64,000 bases of DNA from Aspidiotus rigidus (lineage: Eukaryota; Arthropoda; Insecta; Hemiptera; Diaspididae): contig JAVHKY010000036.1 of the NCBI GenBank assembly GCA_035079385.1, forward strand, positions 868,001-932,000, given 5' to 3'. Under the pieces are notes generated by a model. The model ran no database searches, was not told where the DNA came from, and saw nothing but the letters and a program-made list of their open reading frames with translations. The translations under genes were made by a program, and so were the position numbers. Shown here one piece after another: positions 35,936 to 47,640 of the stretch; the stretch's first letter is position 1; each line of letters begins with the position of its first letter.

Positions 35936-36105
35936 TACAGTCCGTTTAAAATAAAGAGTGCTACTATGCAACCCGCAACAAACGCTGACATATGGACAGC
36001 GCGGTAACGAGGGCAATACTCCTCTTACCGCCTAATACCGCACAGTCTACAAATCTCCTTGCGCGCCGTGAAAACCAGTAGCACTCTTATTTTAAACGGA
36101 CTGTA
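35936..36105. mobile_element. 170-bp Tc1/mariner-type MITE
   Basis: Terminal inverted repeats of ~25 bp: CAGTCCGTTTAAAATAA... at the left and the reverse complement ...TTATTTTAAACGGACTG at the right, each followed outward by TA. A TA duplication is the target signature of Tc1/mariner elements. The centre is GC-richer, with no coding frame. Confidence 0.7.
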
Positions 36106-36174
36106 GTTGATGAGTTATGACTTGTAAACATGAGGTTAAGCTATCTACGCGCTTTGAGAATTACTAACGGCAGC

Positions 36175-36768
36175 CAACAGTGCAGCAAAAGAGTTGCTGC
36201 AGGTGGCAATGTATGGAAGCTGGGCCCAAGAAGGTGATTGTGATATTGAATCACAATACTTTCTTAGGGCAAAAATCAAATTTTCCGAACTCTTAGGAAA
36301 TTCAAGATCCTATTGAGCCAAAAATCATTAAGATGTCTTCTAGTAATCTTTAGCAACAAGAGAAGAATCCTCAAGTTTTTTCAGAACTTATAACTGAAGT
36401 TATTTGCAATTTTCTTGACTTCATTTTCTACATCTAAGATAGGAATGTAGCCAATTTGTATTGGCACCTTCTTGACACACAACCATAAACCAGCCAATTA
36501 CAACTACTACAAACGTGACTGCTCTGAAAAAGCTTCAGGATTATTATTCCTTGCAGCTAAAGATTACCAGAAGACATTTCGATGATTTTTGGTTCGATGA
36601 TTTTTGGTTCGATATTATCGCAATCTTGAATTTCTCATGAGTTCGAAAATTTTGTTTTCGTCATAAGGAAGTATTGACTATTGTGATTCAATATCACAAT
36701 CACCTTCTTGGGCCAAGGTTCCATACCTACATTACCAATTGCAGAAACTCTTTTGCTGTCAGTCGGAA
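36175..36768. mobile_element. ~595-bp foldback MITE
   Basis: The left arm (~36183-36390) and right arm (~36515-36760) are inverted copies. Matching landmarks are cagcaaaagagtt at both outer ends, cccaagaaggtgattgtgat against its complement near 36700, and agatgtcttctagtaatctt against its complement near 36565. A short tandem duplication (gatttttggttcgat) lies at 36584-36615 in the right arm. Confidence 0.6.
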
Positions 36769-37434
36769 TACGTGTAGCAATGCAAGCGCTTGATTGCTCT
36801 GTCAAATTTCAAGTCCAAATGTAAGCCTGTCATCCGCTACAAGCGGCAAAATTAAAAATGTGAGCAGGCAATTTTCATTTTTCCCATTTAAAAGTATCAG
36901 TGAGTAACCTCAAAATAAGTTGGGAATGAAGCAACTTAGGAGAAAAATGAAAAGAACAAAATTTGTACATTGTAAAATTTTCTACAAATTGTCTGCTCTT
37001 GTAAAAATTGATTCGGATATTCGGATCAATTTGAGGAAATCTTCCGCTCTTCACACGCACCGCCCATCATTTTTCCCGTTTTTGTAGTGCACGATGTTAG
37101 CGCTGTCTGACCGAAAGTGTCGAAGATGTCAAGCATTTAAGCAATAAGTAATAAGGCTATGCAATCACTAAATTACGCAACGCAAGTCGCAATGATTGAT
37201 AATCTATATTATTATTTCTGCTTATCGTTCCTGTATTCGCTTCTTTTGGTGGCATAATTATATTGGACTTTATAATCTGTAATTCACCATTTTTTTGGCT
37301 CTGCATTCGTCATTATTTTACGCTGACAACAAACGCCTATGAAGCGGTGATGAATTTTCGATTTATAGAAGTGATAACACGGTTTGGTCGATAAAAAATC
37401 ACCTCAACGAGACAGAGATACTCTAGACTCTGAA
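36769..37434. other. Upstream region of the SMYD4-like gene
   Basis: 5' flank and presumed promoter and 5' UTR. No promoter motif I can defend. Confidence 0.35.
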
Positions 37435-40400
37435 ATGATGTTTGGCCCACTTGTAAGTCCTAATAATTATTGTATCAAATTCTCCGCTTGACCGCCCATG
37501 TTCTAATATTTATGTCTGTCTTTTCGCTTGTATCAAATGTCAGATACCAAGAAATAGTAGCGGTGATTCTGTAGAAAATGAATTCAATGTGGATGGTCTG
37601 GTAAAAAATATCAATGCTAGGTACCAGGAGTATCTATTTCGGGAAAAATTGTCTGGTTCATCGGAATCATCTCAGTCATCAACAACCACAACGTCTAAAT
37701 CTTCCGAAGAAGCCACCGAGTTTAGAACACGCGGAAATAAAGCTTTTGAGAGAACGCTGGATCAGAAGGCTTTGCATCTTTATACAAAGAGTGTGGCTTT
37801 CGCTGTAGAAGAAAGCGAAGAAGCAGCGTTAGCGTATTCTAATCGTTCGGCTGTATTATTTCGACTTCGTAAATACCTTCCGTGCCTGCTAGATATCAAT
37901 CGAGCCCTGAAATGTAACTATCCGCAACATTTGAGGAAGAAATTGATGAACCGGAAAAAAGAGTGTCTGGCTCAGATCAATCGATCTAGTGGAATCAGAA
38001 TTAAAGACGATATTGCTACGGATCCGATGAATGCAAAAATCAAAAAGCAGTCCAATATCGACGAATGGCAAAGTATTTGTAATTTTGGTAACCCTTTGCT
38101 CCCGAAGTGCTCACCGAAGATCAAACTCGAATACAACGATTGCTGGGGAAGACATATTGTGGCTACCAAAGATATTGATGCTGGTATGTGTGTAAATTGT
38201 TAATTACTTTTTCGTTGATCTACCTACCGTCTGATTTCAAAATCTAATACTTATATACACAATTCCTAGTCCTACTTATAGATTGATTGATATTCAGTTA
38301 CATATCATTTTTTTTTGTTTGTCCAAAAATATTATATTGCATCTGTCAGAAGTTGTAAAGAGGCCTGAATTAAAAGTGAATTTTTTCTAATTCTTTTCGC
38401 CTTTCTGAATGTGTTCAGAGCTCTTGATGAGATTTTCCTAACTGTTGTTCAAGAAATCAAATCTCACTACTTCTTGAAACAATGAGTTACTGATAAGAAT
38501 ACTGAAAGGCTACCGGTATCTAACCATTGCTACAATCTAGGCTTTAAGGTACGTACCTATCAGTGAAACTCATATTGGGGTATGATGAGGTGTAAGTTGA
38601 GTACAATCTTTTTGTTATAAGGCGTAGTATAGTATAAATTAGATGGTATTCTAACTGATGATTTCAAGTTCTAGAGAAACTGAAGAAAATATCTGTACAG
38701 TCGGTATAATAATTAGAGTTGGAAAGCTGTGTGATAAAACTTCCGTTTTTGACTTTCAGCTTGAATTTTTGGTATCAAAACTTATAGCTTTTTCCCAAAT
38801 TTTTCATTTTGGCTTTTGTCTATCAACTCCTTGCACCCAAAATTTTTCTACTTTTGGCTTCAATTAAACTTTGAATTTTTGATTGCCTACCTAATATTTT
38901 GTTCAGAAAAGAAGAACTCAATAATGATAATATCAAAATAATGTTTTGAAGAAAAATGAAGTCAGAATATACTTTTGAAACAAAGTGTTTTTAATCATCA
39001 AATGCCTAAATTTACACATTTATGTGTAGGGCTTCAATGTCTCTATGGTAGTACCTATAATATTATTTCATTATGGTAATTTATGTGTTCCAGGAGAAAT
39101 TTTATCAAGTCAGAAATTCTTCTTAGCATTGTTGATGCCAGAGAGCTGGTATACTCACTGTTCTTATTGTCTTCTAAAGTGCTATGCATTGATTCCTTGT
39201 TTGACTTGTTCTAAAGTAAGTACCTAGTAAATTATACTCACTCTGCTTAGCTTCATTACTTGTCGCTCCGAGATTTTTGGACGACTATCATTTTTTTTTT
39301 CATTTTGGTGCTTATAAAGTATTTATTTATTCATTTTATTTTCAATTCTTAACCTATTTACACAGATGATGTACTGTTCTAATCAATGTCGCGTGCGAGC
39401 TGACCAAGCGTATCATCGTATAGAGTGTAAATTATCAGAGATGAGTAAAAATTTTATGTACAAGGAAATTAGGGTTCAATCGACGCGAGCTTTGCTCATC
39501 GGCACTGAACAAGGAGCTAAATTGAAAAATTTAATGGAGCGGTTGTCGCTGAGGGATATTTTCAAAGACATAACAAATCCCGCAAACAAGCTGTTTATGA
39601 CAGATTATTTATCGCTGCTTAGTATACGTACAGCGTTTGATTACCCCTTAATGGTATATTTTCTTATCGCCGTTGAATTAATCGTTGAATTGCGCCGCGT
39701 GGGCTTTTTTGGAGAATTTTCAGCCAAATCTGGTAAAGTAGAACAGGTGAGTAAATGTAAGAAAGACCATTTATCAAACCTATTAAGAGGGAACTGTTTT
39801 ATGGAGAGCCTTTCAGAGGGAAATATTTGCCGTCTGTTGAGAAATTTCAGGAATACAGATGTGGGACTTGGAAAAATGTCGACTTTCATCTATTTATACA
39901 TAAGGACCTCTTGAAAAAACCCCCACCATAAGCTGTAGTATCAGGACTTCAAAAATATCTGCCATGAAATTATATGCACTGTTTATATGCAGAGGGAGGG
40001 GTCTTGGATAAATTTTACCTCAAGTTATGTGCCGGAGGACTGGTTTCCCGTTTGTTTTAATTAATATAGTTGAAGAAAGAGACTCCGCCAGCGTCAAAGA
40101 AAGTGAGCTGTAAGTTCTTTTTATTCTATTCAAGAGGAAAAAAAAAATTGGATGAAAGCTTAACATTCCAACTACCTACAAATTTTTATACTTTGTGTAC
40201 TTAGCGGATTTTTTTTCTTCACTTTGAAGGTTTCCCCAAATTATTATTTGCACACCTGTATTTAAAACCATCTTCAACCTGGTCTTTGGAGGAACATTAA
40301 GCTATTTGTTGGGTTAAAATTACATATTAGGACTATAATAATCTAATTTTCATATTATGACGAATTAGTTATAGTATAATTTTGGTGCTTTGTAAGTAAT

Positions 40401-42898
40401 AATTTATCAAAGGCTGATCTAGAATAGTATTGATCTAGCTCTATATGAATTCTACATAGACGAACAGATTCAATGATTGATAGAATGGGAATTAAGGAAT
40501 TTTTCCAAGTCTCAAGTACCCCACACTTATGTGGATAGGTTTCAAAAAAGATGTACTACATATCAATATTAAATTGTTAATGCTTGTTGTATTGGTTTGT
40601 GCAGGATCACTTGAGTGAAGCGGAGATATTCACGTCGATGCTCTGGTTAAATCATATGGTCTCGTTGAACAAGTTAACCTTTGAAGTATTTGAATATGAG
40701 GATCACATGCCCAATTTACATTCAAGTCATTCACTGCAACAAACCACGGTTGGTTTTTGTATTGAAATTTTACACAGCATAATCAACCACTCTTGCGATC
40801 CAAATGTGTGGCATATGACAAGAAACCGCGAGCATGTCTTATTTGCTGCGCGACCAATTAAAAAGGGTGAGCAGGTGAGAGTATGAAAGTATTTCATCTC
40901 TGCAATCATAATCAAACAGTTTGTGCAGGTTTTGCCTATCAATTTATACTTGTAGATTTTCACCACGTATGTCGATAAGTATTATATGAAATCCAAAACA
41001 GCCCGGACTTCACAATTGTCATCAATCTATGAGATTGACTGTAAATGTGAAGCATGTGTCAACAACTGGCCACTTGCTCCGGAACTAGTAGAAAGGAGAC
41101 CTGAATTTTTGGTCTTGAGGTTAGTCCTGGTTTTATAATAAACTTTAGTCATATTTTTCAGCTTTGCCCGAAAGAAAGGGTAGGCTCAAGATTTGCTTGT
41201 TGTTGACCTATTTTACCATTCAGTCATTCTGTGATATTTTTCGCTATAGAAAAAAATATCAATTATTTGAACGCAATTAATTATTAGTATTGTTGAATTC
41301 CTAAATCTGTGTGATTGTAATGATGGATTCATATTCTGGAGAATAAGATTTGGTTGTTGTTTTTGTTTACCTCAAAGCATCCACCCTTTTTTGAAATTGC
41401 ATGTATTTCTTCTGTAAGAATTTAGCCCTGGAAGATTAAGTTTGGAAATGATCTCCGGCAAAGGGTTTTCTTGTGGATTATGTGTGAAATGGTCTCCTGA
41501 TAAACATACTAAAAATCCACTAACTTCTTAATTTCAAGTATTGTAAATTTCCCTTCGACCTCTGTATATTAATTTTGTTTAGAGTAGAAGTAGCTACATC
41601 ACCAAAAAAAGACTGTGCTAATGTTGTTAATGGAAAGAACTATTGCCCAAGAATGCAATTACTAAATTCTATTGCTGAACATGATTGTGACTGGTTGATG
41701 CTTATATAACCAAATAATGTGGATTTGGGGCTTTGTTTACCAAATTATTAATTTTATAATTCTTATAAGATTACAATCATGTCCGGAAAATATGAATATT
41801 GAAAAGTATTTTATTCAGGAAACTCATTTTAAGCATATTGTTGTAAAATGAAGGAGTATTAAATAAAAAAAGGGAGTAAAAAATTTGAATTTTTACCCTG
41901 TAAATATCTCAAATCTATTTTTTCCAGCTTATCTAAGCTGGTCAAATATTTTCACCGCATATTTATTTATTCTATTTTATGTTTGAAATAAGAACAATGT
42001 TATGATGAAAATTGGAAACGCATCTTGAAATCAAGTATTGGAGTTGAACATCAAAATTGAACATTTCTTCCCTCTGCTTGCCTCAATTGATTTCTAGAAG
42101 GTTTTCAAGGAACAAAAAAAGTGTCAAGAAAAAAGTAACATAGTTTTCTGGTTTCTCCATAGAGTTTTTCTAAATGTGAACTGTATCTCTCATAATTATT
42201 CATTTTGTTCTTCATAACCAGTTGCTACATTTAGCAACCATTCCCCTGAACACACATTCTTTCCCCTCTCTGTCCGTTACAACTTGTGGTAACCAATCTT
42301 GTCAAGCTTCTCCATAAGACAATGATAACTTATAGGTAATTATCTGATTGAGGTTTTACAGCAGTGCTTTTCAAATCTGATGGATGCTACTGCTTTTCTC
42401 GGATTTGTTCTGTAGAAGAGATAGAAGATATCCAAAGAAAAATTGTTTTGGCAAAAAATGTACTTAATAATTCTTTTGCCTTTGTGATGTACAACGTGCT
42501 AAAATATCTCAGAGGTCAGCACTAATGTTTGATAAGTCAATAATTAACTTAGATGAAAACCGCTCTTTAGAAGCTTTTGTACCTATTTTATATCAAACAA
42601 TTTTTATTTCAGCAAAGAAGACGTTCTGAAGTATTTGACGCAAGAACTACGACTTTTCTTTCACAAAGATGACGTATCAAAATTGAGTAATCGAGAAATT
42701 CTCCGGATTGCTAGCAGACATTCTAAATGGCTCCACGCAAACGTAAAAAAACCCTCTTTCCTATTCCTAGACTCTGGTGATTTTTTTCTATTTTTCATGA
42801 CATTATCGTATAATGAGTCGTCTCAAGAATTTATGAGTAAATACCGGAATGATGGTCGAGTAGAAAATTATTTTCTAAGATTATTAGAATATTTGTGA
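37435..42898 (+). CDS. SMYD4-like: SMYD4-like SET/MYND lysine methyltransferase
   Basis: Seven coding exons: 37435-37452, 37544-38183, 39094-39215, 39366-39746, 40605-40874, 40956-41119, 42613-42898, giving 626 aa, all junctions GT-AG and in frame. Order: Ser-rich linker (44-60), TPR repeats (~65-150), N-terminal SET strand WGRHIVATKDIDAGE (~205-221), MYND zinc finger with all ligands (C242, C245, C255, C258, C264, C268, H277, C281), C-terminal SET with NHSCDP (448-453) and GEQIFTTY (Tyr482), and post-SET C506, C508, C511. The TPR-before-SET layout marks SMYD4 rather than SMYD1/2/3. The family methylates lysines; the substrate here is unknown. It is shorter than vertebrate SMYD4 (about 800 aa), mainly at the C-terminus. 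The 18-nt first exon is inferred from ATGATG plus a GTAAGT donor. An alternative exon at 41583 would end the protein early. Confidence 0.88.
39787..40060. repeat. CTCGAG/tatatatgatagga family, diverged copy 4
   Basis: In intron 4 of the SMYD4-like gene: the family head (gggaactgttttatgg, then tttgccgtctgttgagaaa) followed by gggacttggaaaaatgtcgact and diverged units to about 40060. Confidence 0.45.
41120..42612. other. Last intron of the SMYD4-like gene
   Basis: 1.5 kb, AT-rich. It contains a possible alternative exon opening at 41583 (acceptor TTTAG) that reads in frame for about 42 codons to a TAA at ~41707. Confidence 0.35.
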
Positions 42899-43254
42899 AT
42901 TAATGATTCAGTGTGAAACAAATCTAAATTCTAATAATAGTTGTATTGTAGATTAAGAAATTAATCGTTGTGGGATGGTACAAGAATCAAATTATCGAGT
43001 AAGCTTTTCTTTTTTCTAGTACAACAGTCAATTATTTGCACTTCTTTTGAATTGCGTATCTTTACAAATATTATTATGGTGCAATATTACCTGATTTTTT
43101 TTTTTCTGACCCTACTATGCTTATGTTTTTTGGGAAGAATGAAATTTATTTACGAGTTATAAGAATACATAATTATTGTTTGTTATCGAATCAAAAATTG
43201 TTGAATTCAAACTTTTTTTGTTTTTGTTTTTTTACAGTATCATATTTTCCCTTA

Positions 43255-44060
43255 CCAGACACCTCTTTGCTGATGACGTCTGTATCACCCTACTAACCCT
43301 CCACCACCCGAGAGCAACAAGAGTATTCCAATTGACCCATAATAAAATCTTCTAATGGTTGTTGTCTGACCGCGAATTTTAATTTTTAGACAGACATTCA
43401 GTCATGGTAGTGTGCCAAAAAAGATACACTTTACGCCTCTTCCTTCTTTGCGTCTACAGAACATCACAATTACTGTCTGCCAAGTTTTTCGGTCTCACCT
43501 TCAATTCCAAAACTCCTGGACTTCCCATCAAAGCCTTCAAGGCAAAAGGCTTGAATTCCTTAAACGTTTGCACCTTTGTACCAGCTATAACTGCAAATTT
43601 CTCTTATTTTGCGATAATGATCCTCGGTGCATTACGCACCAACCTTTCACTCAGCTTATACACCGAGGCAAGTGTCCTCCCATCACCATGCTCCTTCACT
43701 CACTGCTTACTTTCTGATCTCAACAGCTCAATACTCAAATACTCTTAGCCTATGTAATTCACCTCTTGAGTCGCGTCAGTCCTATCAAGCGCTAGACACT
43801 CATCTCAAATTGAAGTCTCTACCACCTATTTTTTAATTTTCTCTCCCTCAATTAATCTGTATCCGTGATATCTGTCATCCGTCTCGATCTCACTGGAACT
43901 CTCGAAAGCAACTAACCTTAAATAAAAACTACACATCAACAAAATTATTCCCTCAGAATTTCCCTCCAACCTTTTCTGCTCTCGAAAACAACCTGCTTCA
44001 CCATTCTGTCTCTCCTTGCGTCATCACAAATTTCCTCTCTCGAACAACGATGAGATAGGT
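43255..44060 (+). pseudogene. Jockey-like reverse transcriptase remnant
   Basis: The catalytic box FADD (43266-43277, in LFADDVCITL) is followed in changing frames by LRLQNITITVCQVFR, FFGLTFNSKT and HIKAL-type text, LNSLNVCTF, GALRTNLSLSLYTEASVLP, and LKLKSLP (~43820). This is the order of the palm/thumb region of Jockey-clade ORF2. At least four frame changes. N-terminal RT and endonuclease are absent. Confidence 0.75.
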
Positions 44061-44162
44061 ACCAGCCTGATAAAGTACTTTTGATTCCCCTATTTCTATG
44101 ATGCCATCTTAGTGTCGCCGGCAAGGCTCGTTAATACAATGAAAAAAAATATATAATAAAAT

Positions 44163-44196
44163 GATCATGATGATGATGATGATGATGATGATGAGA
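44163..44196. repeat. (ATG)n microsatellite
   Basis: About eleven near-perfect tandem ATG/TGA triplets. No gene frame is associated. Confidence 0.8.
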
Positions 44197-45405
44197 CTAA
44201 TAATGAAAAGTAACATAGTATTTCGCAAAAAATTGCTACTCATATGTCCTGGCTGCTGGACAGCAAACATTTTCAAATCTATAGCTGAAATGGGAATGGA
44301 CGCTTCGAGAGCCAATATTTCAAATGCTCATTTCCTAGGTGCGCATAAAAACCTTGAAAATTGAAAAAAATTACGTGTAGTATTTTGTGAAGATGTTGGC
44401 CAGTTTTGAGAATATTCGCCAACACCACAGCGACCAGGAAAAAAAAGACGCTTAAAAATTCAGGAACACATTGTTCGAGATGATTTCCATTCTACTGGGG
44501 GTTGATAAGGATTTATTCATTTTTCTTTCGCAGTTTATATTGTAAATTTATGGAAAGATGCTAGTAATTCATTTTTGATTTATTTCACAAGTCTTTCATC
44601 CTTATTTAAAGTAAACAACCGAATGTTGCATTTCAGTGCCCGCTCGTTCGGGGTAATTAAACGAAGAAATAATTTTAACGTTGGTACACGCAGCTTCGCG
44701 TTCTTTTTTTCTTCCTCAAAAATATGAAAAACTTTCTCAACCAGGCAGTCGAGTTTACTTTAGTCGTCTAATTTATTCATTCTTAGGGATAGTTTTCCCT
44801 TTTATTTGTGTTTTCAGTCCGTTCGCTTCCAGTGTGCACGGTCTGTTACTACCAACCAGTAAAGTTTGTTCTGTTCGTTTTCGCTGTACTTTCTCGCCCA
44901 ATTACTCACATCATCAATTACGAGCGCTTTTTAAACCGAATTCGTTGACGCGTCCGAAGAAATGAGAAAACTTATAGCGAGTACCATTTTTGTTACAATG
45001 TACGCGTGGATGCTGAGAAAGACTAGCAAAATGAAACGGCACGGTATTTGCTCGTTGATTTTATTAAAATTAAATGAAGTACTACGGTTAACTTTCCTTT
45101 TGCCATTGGTAACGAAGGAAAAATCGAACAAATCTCTCTCCATTTCTTGTTTGTATGACATATATTTGTAAAATACATCGAGTGATGCGCTATCTAGAGG
45201 CGGGCTCTCTGGTTGGTGGATTGAGACGAGAAGGTGATGGTGGTGAAAGGGTTCACGGGGAAGAAGATTGACAACTAGAACTTTGGTTCTCTGTACTTTT
45301 TGATTGAAATTCATAATTAGAACAGATAGAGATGATTTTATGTGTATATCTTCTTATGGTGAAGAATACTAAATTGCCCCCTTCTAGCTTCAAGTTGCAA
45401 AGTAA
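44197..45405. other. No gene recognised
   Basis: Open frames of 60-127 aa on both strands overlap around 44680-45314; none has a motif or convincing splice sites. Confidence 0.4.
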
Positions 45406-45700
45406 CCACGTAGACAGATTGGTACAAGAGAGTATCTGTACATTGACTCTAGAATCTAGATCGAGATCAATTTGAGGTTGACCAGCCTACATTACCAGAG
45501 AACTGTAATCGATAGGTAATCGAAGCAACAAAGCAGCGAATTTCATGTTGATGAGGAACTGGCAGAAGTCGACTCGAAATCGACCTGAAACCTACGTGGC
45601 AGATGAGTCAAAAAACGTGAACCCTCGTTCGATTTGACGTCGATCTCTAGTCGAGGCGATTTGACGTTGATTTTCGGTAGACACTCATTGAGGATGGCGC
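45406..45700. repeat. GTCGAC/TTGA-rich repeat, third location
   Basis: Contains a diverged copy of the agacagaatgctataagaga segment (near 45410-45450) and the gtcgatctctagtcgaggcgatt theme, as at 1500-1600 and 4800-5100. Confidence 0.45.
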
Positions 45701-45774
45701 CTATAGTTCAACTTAATGCCAAATAATTAACGTTGGAACCCTAGTGCGATTAATTCTCTTCTTCTAACCTTCTA

Positions 45775-46660
45775 ACAGGGAACCTGTTTTATCGGGGAGT
45801 TTTTCGGAAAGAACGTGCGCTACCCGGCCGGCCAGCAAAATTTGGAGCTCAAAAATTTTTGAAGTCTCTCACCTATTATACATATCTCGGAGGTCGGAAT
45901 TTTTCCATCATATATAGGATCCGCCAAAAAGATGTTAACACTCAAATGGGGATTTGGACTAAATTTTTTATAGCTCAAAAACACGAGACGTGTTACGTAT
46001 TTAATTCAAATGTACGAAATTTCTATTTCAATTTTATCTTCAATTTATGTCAAATACAAAGTTTCTACATCTTGTCGGAGCCGAGTTATGGACCAAAATG
46101 TGCCAAAAATTGACCAATTTGTACAAAAATTAAAAATCGTTCGAACTTCCATATTTGCCTTGATGAACGTCGATTCCGAAAAAAATACCTGAATAATCCT
46201 GTGATGCTTGAGAGTCGGGGAATTTTCAATTTCTATTTAGGAAATCTTGGCAAATGAGTCAATTTTTGGCACATTTTGGTCCATAACTCGACTCAGAGGC
46301 GACGTAGAAACTTTGTATTTGCCAAAAATTAAAGATAAAATTGAGATACCGTACAAATTTTGTACATTTAAACTATACATCTAAAGTTTTGCCCTTTTGA
46401 GCCACAACAAATTCAGTCCGAATCCCCATTTAGCTGTTAACATTTTTTGACGGACCCCGGGGGAGGCGGAGCCTGTGACGTCACAATCTGATGACGTCAT
46501 GGATCAGTTTTTTTCAAGTTCCCCTCCTATCATACACCTATAGCTTGGGAGCGGGGCTGTGACGTCACAATTTGATAACACCATAGATCAGCCTTGTGAC
46601 GTCACAATCTACATTTTTCAGATCGTACGTGCCCCATAAAAAGAAGAAGAAGAGATTTTC
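45775..46660. repeat. CTCGAG/tatatatgatagga family copy 5, split by a nested element
   Basis: The family head is at 45775 (aacagggaacctgttttatcgg), then diverged units to ~45915. It resumes after the nested element at ~46460, with caagttcccctcctatcatac at ~46517. The resumed part holds four perfect TGACGTCA sites (46476, 46492, 46560, 46597). Confidence 0.55.
45917..46458. mobile_element. ~540-bp inverted-repeat element nested in the repeat
   Basis: Outer ends ggatccgccaaaaagatgttaac and its inverted partner gttaacattttttgacggac. Arms of ~200 bp share atggggatt, aattttatctt, caaatacaaagtttctac and gagttatggaccaaaatgtg in opposite orientations. No transposase. It interrupts repeat copy 5, so it inserted later. 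Confidence 0.7.
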
Positions 46661-46726
46661 TTGCAGAGTCTCAAAAATAAAGGTCATATTTCATATATAC
46701 TAGTACGTGACATTTATATTTCAAGG

Positions 46727-46897
46727 CAGAGCCCTAGCCAGGGGGAGAAAGAGGGCATTGCCTCTCTAGCGTTATGCTTTTGCCCCCCTGAACCAATTCC
46801 CGATGACCAAAAAAAAAGAAAAAAACCCATGACAGATGAAAAAAATTCGACGTACGCCCCGCCCCCCGCCGAAAGAACGTTCTGGCTACGGGCCTGT
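46727..46897. mobile_element. ~170-bp hAT-type MITE
   Basis: Terminal inverted repeats cagagccctagccag and ctggctacgggcctg. The flanking 8-mers tttcaagg and ttttgagg match at 6 of 8 positions, fitting an 8-bp hAT-type target duplication with later mutation. The interior is G/C- and A-tract-rich and non-coding. Confidence 0.6.
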
Positions 46898-46899
46898 TT

Positions 46900-47396
46900 T
46901 GAGGCCACGCCTGCTCTGTGATGAAATCATGGCCTAGAAGGTTTACGAGAGGCGACAAGCGGGTTTAGGCATGATAAACTGTAAGTTGAGCTATCAAAAA
47001 TAATGACGTCATTAGCTCGTGACGTCATAACCATTCGTGACAGCTGCCTGTAACATCATAAAAACAGCTCTCTCTTCCTTACTCTCTTCTACCCTTAGAA
47101 TCACTCACTTCGCTCGGAAGCCTCCCAACAGTCTCCGTTATACTAGGCTTAATAGTAAAACTACTAGAGTCTCCTTCATACTATGCCCTCAGTAGCGGCT
47201 GATGACTTCATACTTGCAGACTTCAGAATTGGGGTACTACTCCTTAGTCTCCATACTGAGCTATAAAGTATACTAAATTATACTAGACCCATTATTAGCC
47301 TCAGAATCAGACTCGGGGTCATGGTTCATGACGTCATAGTTTATTATAAAGGAAGAGAAGGGATACAGTATACCGGACTATTGTGGCATAGGGTCA
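46900..47396. repeat. Repeat debris with TGACGTCA sites and tactagg tail
   Basis: Three perfect TGACGTCA palindromes (47004, 47020, 47329) and tactaggcttaatag/tactaaattatactagac tail-like sequence at 47135-47300. The part at 47320-47350 is the reverse complement of 20695-20725. Confidence 0.45.
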
Positions 47397-47640
47397 ACTC
47401 GCGGGGATAGTGTAAACTCGCAAATTTTGGAATTAGGAGCTAGAATTTAGGATTCGTGGAACTCGCAGATTTTCAAAATCATGTCTAGGGTTCTTTTCTG
47501 CGAGTCAACTCGCGGGGCTGGTGTGAACCTGCAAATTTGGAAATCAGGTGTTGGGATTTAGGACCCAACTCGCGGAGGGGGTGTGAACTTGTTAATTTTG
47601 GAATTAAGTGTTAGGATTCAGGGAACTTCAGGAAAGACAT
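47397..47640. repeat. Tandem repeat, caactcgcgggg...tgtgaactcgcaaattttgg
   Basis: Three imperfect copies begin near 47397, 47508 and 47569. The last two are spaced ~61 bp; the first is longer because of an insertion. The unit carries caactcgcgg, tgtgaac and aaattttggaattagg. Confidence 0.6.

Noticed and set aside
41583..41709. SMYD4 exon 7 as part of the main protein
   Set aside because: Its stop would truncate the protein, and exon 6 joins 42613 in the right phase; kept only as a possible alternative.
44161..44364. Open frame starting in the ATG microsatellite
   Set aside because: The Met run is the microsatellite; no evidence of a gene.
47397..47640. CRISPR-like direct repeats
   Set aside because: Only three diverged units without regular spacers in a eukaryotic setting; a tandem repeat.
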